Source of the DNA: Ulvibacter sp. MAR_2010_11
GTDB lineage: Bacteria > Bacteroidota > Bacteroidia > Flavobacteriales > Flavobacteriaceae
DNA: 64,000 nucleotides
Assembly: GCF_002813135.1 (NCBI RefSeq)
Contig: NZ_PHTY01000001.1
Location: 2,227,501-2,291,500, forward strand
Reading direction: 5' to 3'
In this document: positions 1 to 7,327 of the stretch, one piece after another
Layout: every line of letters begins with the position of its first letter
Position numbering within the stretch: the stretch's first letter is position 1
Made by a program: the position numbers and the translations under genes
Notes under the pieces: generated by a model
What the model saw: the letters and a program-made list of their open reading frames with translations, nothing else
Database searches by the model: none
Told to the model about the DNA's origin: nothing

Positions 1-461
1 CGTTCTTTTAAGGCAAATGCTTTTTCAAGGATATTTTCTTCATTTTCTTCTGAATCTATAAAAACTTCTCTAAGATTTTGATTGTCCAAAAGCTCATGTA
101 AATCAGTTAGCGTAATATTTGTTTTAGTAATATTCAAACTTTCCAAAGATTTCATCTCATTGAAATACGGAATGCTTTTTTTAGTGATTGCTTTGTGTTT
201 TCGCAAATAGAGCAATTTTAACTCTTCGAAAACACTCATGTGTTTTACCCCTTCGTCTGTAACATAGGATTCTTTTAGAATAATTTCTCGAAGAATGGGT
301 ACTCTTAAACTAACAAAGTAAATATATTCATCTGTCTGATCATCACCAAACCCATAACCGCCAAGTATAGACCATTCTTGAGGGATATCTTCGAGTTTTT
401 CGATTCGAAAATACCGTTGCCAGAATTTTTGTTCTTCTTTTGAGAATTTTTTTTCGTTCAC
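1..461 (-). CDS. Leucine-rich-repeat-like protein, C-terminus cut by window edge
   Basis: An open frame of 153 codons runs off the left edge of the window, so only the N-terminal part is seen. The start must be the GTG at 461-459, because a TAG stop lies four codons upstream and the next in-frame ATG is far inside. There is no signal peptide, which is unusual in this cluster. The second half has leucine/isoleucine spacing like a leucine-rich repeat (motifs such as SLESLNIT, DLHELLDNQNLREVFI), suggesting a binding surface. No enzyme motif is visible. It is the most downstream visible gene of the 1-5594 cluster, 39 bp after its neighbour. Confidence 0.6.
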   Translation of the reverse strand, partial: MNEKKFSKEEQKFWQRYFRIEKLEDIPQEWSILGGYGFGDDQTDEYIYFVSLRVPILREIILKESYVTDEGVKHMSVFEELKLLYLRKHKAITKKSIPYFNEMKSLESLNITKTNITLTDLHELLDNQNLREVFIDSEENEENILEKAFALKE

Positions 462-500
462 CGGAGTTCGCTATTTTTTAAAATACAGTATAAAAGATTA

Positions 501-989
501 TTAATTATTCCATTTAGAACTCCATTCTGTGTCAGGAATGTTTGCTACAATTACGAGTTTTTCTTTAAATACCCAGCTCCAAATTTTATGTTCATTAGTG
601 TGAACCCTCCATTCTGTTTGATCAAAATTTGGTTCCCCAAAAAGAGAGTGTGCTATATTGACCGGTTGTTGTAGGTTTGAATATGTAATAATTATCTCAT
701 ATAATGGCTTCTCTCCATCTAAATCGAAATAATAAACAATTTTTTGAATTTCTTTTGTAGTAAGTTTTTGGATAAAAACTATTCTAAAAGAATTTTCCTC
801 AACAAGCTCGGCCCCTTCAATGTTTTGTTCAAATTCACTTAATGGCATCCCATAATAGATTTCTTTGCTCACGCCTTGAGGGTATGCATTATCTATAATT
901 GTAGATTGATTTTGAGCTAATAAAGATGTGCTCGAAAAAAATAACAATAGGTATAGATAGTAATTAGTAAATCGATTTTTAATCTTCAT
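501..989 (-). CDS. Secreted protein of unknown function
   Basis: 162 residues. The N-terminus (KNRFTNYYLYLLLFFSS...LLAQ) is a Sec signal peptide, cut probably after about residue 26. The mature part is a small alpha/beta domain with several aromatic residues (KIWSWVF near the C-terminus) and no cysteines or recognisable catalytic motif. I do not recognise the family. It starts 4 bp after the stop of the thioredoxin-fold gene, so the two are almost certainly co-transcribed. A periplasmic or cell-surface location is inferred from the signal peptide alone. Confidence 0.65.
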   Translation of the reverse strand: MKIKNRFTNYYLYLLLFFSSTSLLAQNQSTIIDNAYPQGVSKEIYYGMPLSEFEQNIEGAELVEENSFRIVFIQKLTTKEIQKIVYYFDLDGEKPLYEIIITYSNLQQPVNIAHSLFGEPNFDQTEWRVHTNEHKIWSWVFKEKLVIVANIPDTEWSSKWNN

Positions 990-993
990 AGTC

Positions 994-2211
994 TTAGTTT
1001 AATTTTGCTAGTAACGCTTCTGTTATTGAAGTGTCGGCACCATTTTCTTTTCCTAGTTTAATAGCAATTTCTGCATAAATTCTAGCATTATTTGTATCGC
1101 CAAGTTTATAATACAAATGCGCCACCGTATCGTTATTATAGGAATTACTCGATACATCCACCGACTGTAATGCCCATTTTAGCGCTTTTTCTAATGAGGC
1201 TTCGTTTGTTATATTTTCGTAGAATCCCCAAGCTACTTTATTTAAGAGGTTATGCCTTGAATTTTTATAAGTAATCTCAAAATAAATAAGGGCATATTTT
1301 TCATATAACTTGAAATCCTTCTCTTGCTCTGCATAGGCTAAACCATAAAAGGAAGACAGTTCAATTGCCTTATTTGGTCTGTATTTCGCAATTGTACTTT
1401 CAATTTTGTTTACTCGATTGGTAATAGATTCATTCTCGTCGATTCCTATTAGTGCAAATTCGCTTACAACTTTATCTAATTTGTTTGTTACATCGATATG
1501 GTTATGAATTTTGCTTACTTCAGCTTCATTCCTCTGTAAAAAAGTAAATTCTTCAGATTCGGGACTATCCATAGTTTGAAGCATTAAAGTGGCATTGTCG
1601 TATGTCAACAAATTTTTCTCAACCTTATAAAATGCTCTGGCATACATTTTCGCATTTTTGTGATTCCGGTTCAGCGCATATTCAGTCAATTTATATAAAA
1701 ACTTAGGATCTCTATTTCCCGAATCAAACTCTTCGATTCGTTTTGATAATTCTTCTTCTGTATAAACAAAAGAGAACGAACCAAGATCCATATTGTCAAG
1801 AGCGGAGAAATCAATTGGCTTAGCAACCGATTTACCTAAGGCAATCAATTCGCCTTGTGATTGGAAACCAAGGGTTTTAAGCACTAGTTTCCCGTTTCCA
1901 TCAATAAATAAGATCGTAGGATAATCGGTAATGTTATAGTCTTTGACAAGCATTATACCTTCACCTTCCTCCATGTTAAATCTGGCGTTTATAAAATTTG
2001 AGTTGAAATAAGCACCCACATTGGCGTCGGGGAAAACTTTATCTTTCATATACTTGGAGGAGCTGTTCCAAAGGGTGTAGGCGTGAATGAAAATAATCTT
2101 ATTTTCGGTTTTTGCCTTTGCCAGCAATTGTGGAAAAGTTGCATCTTCAAAGTTAATCCCCTGTGCAAAACTCATCACCGGAAAAAGGAATGCTAAAAGT
2201 AATTTTTTCAT
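994..2211 (-). CDS. Secreted thioredoxin-fold protein lacking the CxxC motif
   Basis: I choose the ATG at 2211, which begins a clear signal peptide (MKKLLLAFLFPVMSFAQ). A longer frame to 2277 would put 22 extra residues before it and overlap the upstream gene. The mature N-terminus is a thioredoxin-like fold: FEDATFPQLLAKAKTENKIIFIHAYT, a cis-Pro region DYPTILFIDGNGK, then a helical C-terminal half with TPR-like helices up to residue 405. Where active thioredoxins have WCxxCK this protein has WNSSSKYM, so both redox cysteines are missing. A disulfide role is therefore unlikely and a binding or scaffold role is more plausible (inference). It lies 13 bp after the 2225-2674 gene. Confidence 0.7.
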   Translation of the reverse strand: MKKLLLAFLFPVMSFAQGINFEDATFPQLLAKAKTENKIIFIHAYTLWNSSSKYMKDKVFPDANVGAYFNSNFINARFNMEEGEGIMLVKDYNITDYPTILFIDGNGKLVLKTLGFQSQGELIALGKSVAKPIDFSALDNMDLGSFSFVYTEEELSKRIEEFDSGNRDPKFLYKLTEYALNRNHKNAKMYARAFYKVEKNLLTYDNATLMLQTMDSPESEEFTFLQRNEAEVSKIHNHIDVTNKLDKVVSEFALIGIDENESITNRVNKIESTIAKYRPNKAIELSSFYGLAYAEQEKDFKLYEKYALIYFEITYKNSRHNLLNKVAWGFYENITNEASLEKALKWALQSVDVSSNSYNNDTVAHLYYKLGDTNNARIYAEIAIKLGKENGADTSITEALLAKLN

Positions 2212-2224
2212 AATCATTGCAAAT

Positions 2225-2674
2225 TTAGTGTCCTGTATTCTTCCAATCCCTAATAGCTTCCAAAAATTCTTCTTCATCTTTTAATAGAATAAAGCAGGTA
2301 AATGAATTCACTTCTTTACTTTCTTCTATGAATTCATCATCGATATAATTGTAATTTATGTCTTTTGAAAATCTGAACTCACAGGATACATACTCATCGT
2401 CAATAATTTTTGTGTACAGTTCAAAACGATTCCAATTAATTTCCGAATAGGTCTCTTCGGTTTGGATGCCTTGCCAGTCTGTTTTGTAAATAAAGGTGTT
2501 GCCGGCAATCTCTTGTGAAATCGTCATAGGGTCACCCCCGTACGTGACTTTTGTAAATTTATCCAGAAACTTCTGTATTGGAGGAAATTCGTTGGCCTGA
2601 GGATTGCTTTTTGTCAAACTCATCGATGTAAGTGAGATTACAATAACTAAACTGATTCTGAGTACGCTTTTCAT
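2225..2674 (-). CDS. Small secreted protein, first of a tandem paralogous pair
   Basis: 149 residues with an N-terminal signal peptide (VLRISLVIVISLTSMSL). It is clearly related to the next gene upstream: both carry NEFPPIQKFLDK or DEFPPIQKFLDK after the signal, then GGDPM or GEDPM with IS, GNTFxYxTDW, a central INWNRF or IDWNQF, a CEFxF strand and a C-terminal FTCxIL followed by an acidic helix ending in W. The two cysteines (in SCEF and FTCF) are conserved between the paralogues and may form a disulfide. I do not recognise the family. It probably arose by local duplication. Confidence 0.65.
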   Translation of the reverse strand: MKSVLRISLVIVISLTSMSLTKSNPQANEFPPIQKFLDKFTKVTYGGDPMTISQEIAGNTFIYKTDWQGIQTEETYSEINWNRFELYTKIIDDEYVSCEFRFSKDINYNYIDDEFIEESKEVNSFTCFILLKDEEEFLEAIRDWKNTGH

Positions 2675-2727
2675 GAGTATTTATTATATACGTTAGTTTT
2701 TTTACCTATTATAATTCTTATAATAAC

Positions 2728-3186
2728 TTAATCTTGTGCTTCCTCCCAATCCTCAATCACTTTTATAAATGCCTCCCAATCGCTCTCTAGAATATAACAG
2801 GTGAAATAATTTGTTTTTTCATCCAATGTTTTTTCATTACTATTATTATAACTAGACAGTTGCATGTTTCGGTAAAAATAAAATTCACATTTAATAATAT
2901 TATCGGTCATAGTTTCCTCCCTTACACGACTAAATTGATTCCAATCGATGTTTTCGTAAAAATCTTTAGAAACTATATCGTACCAGTCGGTTATATATGT
3001 AAAGGTATTTCCTTCCAATTTTTGAGAAATTTTCATTGGATCTTCGCCCTCCAACTCTTGTTGCTTTATTTTATCTAAAAATTTTTGGATTGGCGGAAAT
3101 TCATCTAATTGTTCATGGTTTTTAGTCAAACTAGTTAATGTAATTGCTATTACAAAAAAAAGACAGATCGTGATTGCTTTATTCAT
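2728..3186 (-). CDS. Small secreted protein, second of a tandem paralogous pair
   Basis: 152 residues with a signal peptide (ITICLFFVIAITLTSL). The layout matches the 2225-2674 product: EFPPIQKFLDK, a GEDPMKIS turn, GNTFTYITDW, a CEFYF strand and FTCYIL, with the same two cysteines. The divergence between the copies suggests an old duplication. Spacing is 53 bp to the downstream paralogue and 20 bp to the upstream gene, consistent with one transcript. The function is unknown. The C-terminal tryptophan- and glutamate-rich helix (WEAFIKVIEDWEE) is the most distinctive feature. Confidence 0.65.
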   Translation of the reverse strand: MNKAITICLFFVIAITLTSLTKNHEQLDEFPPIQKFLDKIKQQELEGEDPMKISQKLEGNTFTYITDWYDIVSKDFYENIDWNQFSRVREETMTDNIIKCEFYFYRNMQLSSYNNSNEKTLDEKTNYFTCYILESDWEAFIKVIEDWEEAQD

Positions 3187-3206
3187 GATTATTAAATTTA
3201 GGACTG

Positions 3207-3674
3207 CTATTGTTTAATTTTTATGAGATTTTCAAAGGCTTTATAAATTTCGGTTTGTTCCACGTCCTCATCCACTTCGTAATAAATATTAATGACATAA
3301 GTTTCATTGGCTGTGATAAACGCTAATTTCCAACAAACTGGAATTGCATACGTTTCATAATCCATGATTTCCACCACGTCCAGGCCATTAGGTTCTATGC
3401 TTATAACATCTTTTAGGTCAATGGATACAATTTGTTTCTGAAGGTCTCTATTTTTATCGATAGTATCGAATGTAAGTGTGAAGGTAGTATCAGAAAAAAT
3501 GGCTTTGTAATTCTCTGAAATTATAACGTAGCGGTCATCTAAATCATAGCCGGTTGCAAATGTGGAATAGTAATTCTGGATGAATTTGTAAGCATCAGAG
3601 TTTGTCACATCTGCTTCTTGTGCCCAACTAGTTACGCAGAGTAAGATTGCGATTAAAATAGGATACATTTTCAT
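3207..3674 (-). CDS. Small secreted protein of unknown function
   Basis: 155 residues starting with a signal peptide (MYPILIAILLCVTSWAQ). The mature domain has alternating beta strands with the pattern SIDLKDVISIEPNGLDV. This resembles segments of the 455-residue neighbour (IPLKDIENITLDKG), so both may contain the same PH-like beta module; that is a visual comparison only. The end (AFENLIKIKQ) is a short amphipathic helix, also present at the end of the neighbour. It starts 4 bp after the stop of the 3679-5046 gene. No enzyme signature is seen. Confidence 0.6.
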   Translation of the reverse strand: MKMYPILIAILLCVTSWAQEADVTNSDAYKFIQNYYSTFATGYDLDDRYVIISENYKAIFSDTTFTLTFDTIDKNRDLQKQIVSIDLKDVISIEPNGLDVVEIMDYETYAIPVCWKLAFITANETYVINIYYEVDEDVEQTEIYKAFENLIKIKQ

Positions 3675-3678
3675 AAGT

Positions 3679-5046
3679 CTATTTTAGTTTCAATTTTGGG
3701 CCACCACACTCCTTACAGTGTGTTTTTATCAGTTCTAATACCCGTTCTAATTTTTTCGAAGTAGAAACATCAATAAATATGGGTAGATGAGAAACAGCTG
3801 TGTCTGGAACATAGTCGCTATCATCATCTATCTTAAAAGTTCGAAACCCGTTTTTTCCGGCATGCAGCAAAATTGTATTGGGCCTGCTTTTACCTTTGTC
3901 CAACGTAATATTTTCAATATCTTTAAGTGGAATCTCGGTAATAAAAGACCCTTTTGAGTCGCCTGAAGTACTTATAGTCTTTAGGTCGTAATGAAATCGC
4001 ATAGTACAACCTGTAAATTGAGCTTCGTTCAGCGAATAAGTCTGCGAAATTCCATCTCCCGAAATCCAAAATTCCTTATCCTCTTCGGTAAAGATTTGTA
4101 AGAGTGATAATCGCTGATTTTCTTTGGTGCTATACAATTCTTTTAACTGAAGAAACAACTCTTTTAACCGACTAAAATTCGTCTGATCGATTTTGAGATA
4201 GGATACTAAAACCAGACTGCTATAAAAAGGAAATGGATCTTTCTTCTTCCTTATGATTTGTCGATAAACGTCATTATTTCCATAGAATTCTAATTTAAGT
4301 ATTCCCACAGGTGAATCATTAGGTAAATATTTTATGGTTACATCTTTTATATTTTCGGGATTAAATTCATAGCTAAACGTATTTGGATCATCATTTCCAT
4401 CTTTGGCAGTTTCCACGAGTTTTGTACCCATCTCGCCAACTGTAAAATAATTGTCCTCAATGATAAATTTTTGACCTCCATCTTTCCAAAATCCAATGTT
4501 CCCAATAGCTTGTTTAAGCAGGCTGTTGATTTTTGAAATAATAGTCGGCGCATCTGCCGGAGTACCGTCATACGATTCACGGCCGGCTCCAATAATTACG
4601 GATCGGTTGGTTGGAAGTGCAAAAGCGCTGATTGCCGGATTCACCGAATCGTACATAAAAACGGTTTCATTTCCAAGATCATCATTCGTTATGCTCAAGA
4701 TATAGCCCGATTCGTTTTGTTCTAAAGTGTAATTCAATTTAGCATCCTCCACCAGTTGTCCATAGTATATTTGATTGTTTGTTATACTATAATCCAAAGG
4801 TTCCAAAGGAGAATCGTCCGCATTGCGAAAAATAGTCATCGCTCCATTTTTACTGAAATAAATTATCGCGGTATTGTTGTCTGCTAAATAATTTTTCTCT
4901 CCATCTTCTGATGTATAGCTGGACATTTTCCAATTATAACTGGTGAGGATTTCTTTGGTTTGCTCCAAGCTAAACTGTTGGGAATATACATTGGGATTCA
5001 TTCCAAAAGAGGCTATAAATAGGAGGATAAAATGAATTTGTTTCAT
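3679..5046 (-). CDS. Secreted multi-domain protein of unknown function, lipocalin-like N-terminus
   Basis: 455 residues with a signal peptide ending at about YSQQ. Residues ~25-130 resemble the lipocalin-like domains common in Bacteroidota (LTSYNWKMSSYTSEDGEKNYL, then FSKNGAMTIF). Two later segments, ~180-300 and ~320-450, each contain a beta-rich unit followed by a helix rich in leucine and lysine, and look like an internal duplication. Three cysteines occur in the second unit (FTGCTM and CKECGG near the C-terminus). The start codon overlaps the stop of the upstream 183-residue gene in an ATGA arrangement, which predicts translational coupling. The function is unknown. Confidence 0.65.
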   Translation of the reverse strand: MKQIHFILLFIASFGMNPNVYSQQFSLEQTKEILTSYNWKMSSYTSEDGEKNYLADNNTAIIYFSKNGAMTIFRNADDSPLEPLDYSITNNQIYYGQLVEDAKLNYTLEQNESGYILSITNDDLGNETVFMYDSVNPAISAFALPTNRSVIIGAGRESYDGTPADAPTIISKINSLLKQAIGNIGFWKDGGQKFIIEDNYFTVGEMGTKLVETAKDGNDDPNTFSYEFNPENIKDVTIKYLPNDSPVGILKLEFYGNNDVYRQIIRKKKDPFPFYSSLVLVSYLKIDQTNFSRLKELFLQLKELYSTKENQRLSLLQIFTEEDKEFWISGDGISQTYSLNEAQFTGCTMRFHYDLKTISTSGDSKGSFITEIPLKDIENITLDKGKSRPNTILLHAGKNGFRTFKIDDDSDYVPDTAVSHLPIFIDVSTSKKLERVLELIKTHCKECGGPKLKLK

Positions 5047-5594
5047 GGTATTTTTATTGGATTAATTTTTAAATAGTAATAAGTAATCTTCAGTTTGGTG
5101 TCTTTTAGAATAAGCTCAGAATTGGAGTTTTTTGCTATTTTAAAACTTTTTTTTTCTGCTGTTTCCCATTCCAGATGTAGCTTTTTTTTGTCTAGTAGAT
5201 ATTCACCGGAAAGAGATTTGACCGGATTTTGCGAAGTATTATAAAAAGCCCCGGTGGTTTTAAACTCAATTGTCGTTTGAAAATAGTAGTCAAGGAGTTT
5301 TTCTGCTTCAGAATTGGTAAACTCTAAATCTTCTACAGTTAATTTTTGTTCCTCTGTGAGTTGATTATAAAAGCCCGTTTTAAAAATATCGAGGAGAGCT
5401 TCCCTTTCGTTCTCAGAATTTTGAACGATGGTTTTTTTGAGACCTACTTTTTGTAATTGCCAATGCCCAACGAGCTGTTCAATGCTTTGGGCTGTTAGGG
5501 TCATAGTGCAAAAGCAACACATAGCCACTATAAAAATCAGCCATAGATTAATTTTTTGTCTTCTTGATCTTAGATATAAAATAACTTTTTTCAT
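5043..5594 (-). CDS. Membrane-anchored or secreted lipocalin-like protein
   Basis: 183 residues. An N-terminal hydrophobic stretch (LWLIFIVAMCCFCTMTLTAQ) follows a basic leader, so it is a signal peptide or signal anchor. The mature domain begins SIEQLVGHWQLQKVGLKK, the hallmark of lipocalin-like DUFs in Bacteroidota, followed by a beta-barrel pattern (FKTTGAFY, SGEYLLDKKKLHLEWE). It is the first gene of the putative 8-gene run on this strand and overlaps the next start by 4 bp. Ligand and role are unknown. The 113 bp upstream of it contain no convincing consensus promoter. Confidence 0.6.
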   Translation of the reverse strand: MKKVILYLRSRRQKINLWLIFIVAMCCFCTMTLTAQSIEQLVGHWQLQKVGLKKTIVQNSENEREALLDIFKTGFYNQLTEEQKLTVEDLEFTNSEAEKLLDYYFQTTIEFKTTGAFYNTSQNPVKSLSGEYLLDKKKLHLEWETAEKKSFKIAKNSNSELILKDTKLKITYYYLKINPIKIP

Positions 5595-5708
5595 CTGTGA
5601 TTCTAATTGTCAAGTCTTGATAGCACAATTAAAGTTGGATGTGTACCAAATAAAGTGATATTTCGCAGCCTAAACAATACCTATAAAGGGGTATTATTTA
5701 CGTGAAGT

Positions 5709-6470
5709 TTATATCAACCCCATGAGAATACTTTCCTTGATTAATTGAGAAGTATTTTTGCATTTGGATTTGTTTAAAATATTGGTTCGGTGCTTTTTGA
5801 CTGTTAGCGGACTTATAAAAAGTTGAGTGGCAATTTCGTTATTGGTATTGCCTTCTGCTATTAGTCTTAAAACGTCTAATTCTCTTTTGGAAAATTCAAT
5901 CGGATTTCTCTTGTCTTCAAGTACATCAATATTCATGAAGGAAGAGTGCCCTTGAAGTCCTATTAATGACAATTGATGGGTATTGGTTTTGGACAAATGA
6001 TCAATTCTGGTATGAATATTTAAGGATTTCCCAAAACCTCCATGCTCGTCCAGTGTTAAAATTAGTGCCTGATGATTTAACAGGGCATATTCTCCATTTT
6101 TCATTTTACTACGAAAAGAGAAACAAGATTTATATTGCAATACCTTGTCAATTCCTAATGTTCCAAAAAGGAACTTAATATTGGCGGCTTCAGCCTTGGC
6201 CACAAAGTCCATATCTTCCGGGTGAATGGTGCCAAGTATATCATTAAAAGTGACGGTTTTGGGATTGAATCCGTGTATTTCTTCTATTGCCCCACTCACG
6301 TTGGAGAGCGACATGTCGTAAAAATCGATCACGTAGTAATAAAATGGTCCGGTGCTAATTAAAGAGCCAATTATTTTTTCAAAATTTATCTGTGGCAGAG
6401 CAGTGTTTTTACCTGCGGTTTTTTGAGAATGTTCCCAAACATGGTGCAACTTTTCAATCTCTTGGCTCAT
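5709..6470 (-). CDS. LuxR-family transcriptional regulator with PAS-like sensor domain
   Basis: 253 residues. The C-terminal ~60 residues are a LuxR/GerE helix-turn-helix: FSKRELDVLRLIAEGNTNNEIA followed by LFISPLTVKKHRTNIL. The N-terminal ~160 residues resemble a PAS fold (SGAIEEIHGFNPKTVTFNDILGTIHPEDMDFV, typical of PAS_3). There is no receiver domain and no phospho-acceptor aspartate pattern, so it probably senses a ligand or partner directly. It lies 84 bp after the LytTR regulator on the same strand and could be transcribed with it or separately. The target genes are unknown. Confidence 0.8.
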   Translation of the reverse strand: MSQEIEKLHHVWEHSQKTAGKNTALPQINFEKIIGSLISTGPFYYYVIDFYDMSLSNVSGAIEEIHGFNPKTVTFNDILGTIHPEDMDFVAKAEAANIKFLFGTLGIDKVLQYKSCFSFRSKMKNGEYALLNHQALILTLDEHGGFGKSLNIHTRIDHLSKTNTHQLSLIGLQGHSSFMNIDVLEDKRNPIEFSKRELDVLRLIAEGNTNNEIATQLFISPLTVKKHRTNILNKSKCKNTSQLIKESILMGLI

Positions 6471-6554
6471 AGGGATGGGGATACATAGAAGTAGGGTTAA
6501 ACCAAATTATTTACTTAATTCTTGTTTGGATTTATTCCCCTAAAGAACGTTTAT

Positions 6555-7313
6555 TTATTTTGATATTTGTTGCATGGCTTCAAAAAAATCATCCTTTTTA
6601 TTTCTTGAAATACTTACGGTATCGTCGTTGTTCATAAGGATATAACCTCCATCCGACTTGATATATTTTTTAACTTCTTTAAGATTAATGAGATAGCCGT
6701 TGTGCACTCGCATAAAACTCTGATCGGTTAAGAGATTTTCGTATTCCTTTAAATGCTTGCTTACCAGATGCGAGACGTTATTTTTAAGCTTAAAAGTGGT
6801 ATAGGAACCTTCTGCTTTGCAATACAAAATGTCGTCCACGTTTAAAAACTCAAAGCCTTCGGAGGTGGAAAGACATATTTTGTTGAGATGTGGTTGCTGC
6901 TGCTTTAAATTAAAGATAAGCGTTTCCAACTGTTGGTTGTATGAGTCTTTGTCTTTGGCCTTTTTTGCTTTTTCCACCGCTTTCTGTAATTCTTCCAGGT
7001 CGATGGGTTTCAATAAATAATCCAACGAACTAAACTTTACTGCTTTGATGGCGTACTGTTCGAAGGCCGTAGTAAACACAACCTGAAAGTCTATATTTTC
7101 GAGTCTATCCAGAATATCGAATCCGGTTCCGGTTTGCAATTCGATATCCAGAAAAACAACATCCGGTTTTAGACCGGAGATGGAAGTAATGGCTTCTTCT
7201 ACCGAACTTACTGCAACCAATACTTCTACGTCAGGGCAAAATTCGGTTAATAGATTTTTTAAAGTCTCGCGGCTGTGGTTCTCGTCGTCCACAATAATTG
7301 CTTTCAATTTCAT
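6555..7313 (-). CDS. LytTR-family response regulator
   Basis: 252 residues. Residues 1-~120 form a receiver domain with the acidic pair DD at 9-10, phospho-acceptor Asp56 (VVFLDIEL) and the conserved lysine in DYLLKPID. Residues ~145-250 form a LytTR DNA-binding domain (FLNVDDILYCKAEGSYTTF, SFMRVHNGYLINL). Such regulators pair with His_kinase-family sensors and bind promoter repeats. The gene follows the 7TMR-DISM kinase by 14 bp, so it is very likely its cognate partner in a three-gene operon (9835 to 6555). A coiled, lysine-rich linker lies around residues 120-145. Confidence 0.9.
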   Translation of the reverse strand: MKLKAIIVDDENHSRETLKNLLTEFCPDVEVLVAVSSVEEAITSISGLKPDVVFLDIELQTGTGFDILDRLENIDFQVVFTTAFEQYAIKAVKFSSLDYLLKPIDLEELQKAVEKAKKAKDKDSYNQQLETLIFNLKQQQPHLNKICLSTSEGFEFLNVDDILYCKAEGSYTTFKLKNNVSHLVSKHLKEYENLLTDQSFMRVHNGYLINLKEVKKYIKSDGGYILMNNDDTVSISRNKKDDFFEAMQQISK

Positions 7314-7327
7314 GCTTGGTTTTGGTA

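Noticed and set aside
2212-2277. 22-residue N-terminal extension of the thioredoxin-fold protein
   Set aside because: It overlaps the end of the upstream gene and precedes a clear signal peptide.
4347-4592. Overlapping frame within the 455-residue secreted protein gene
   Set aside because: A shadow of the real frame, without signal peptide, domain or own start context.
5676-5697. Terminator after the LuxR-type gene
   Set aside because: The stem AATACC/GGTATT is only six pairs, AT-rich and without a proper T run.
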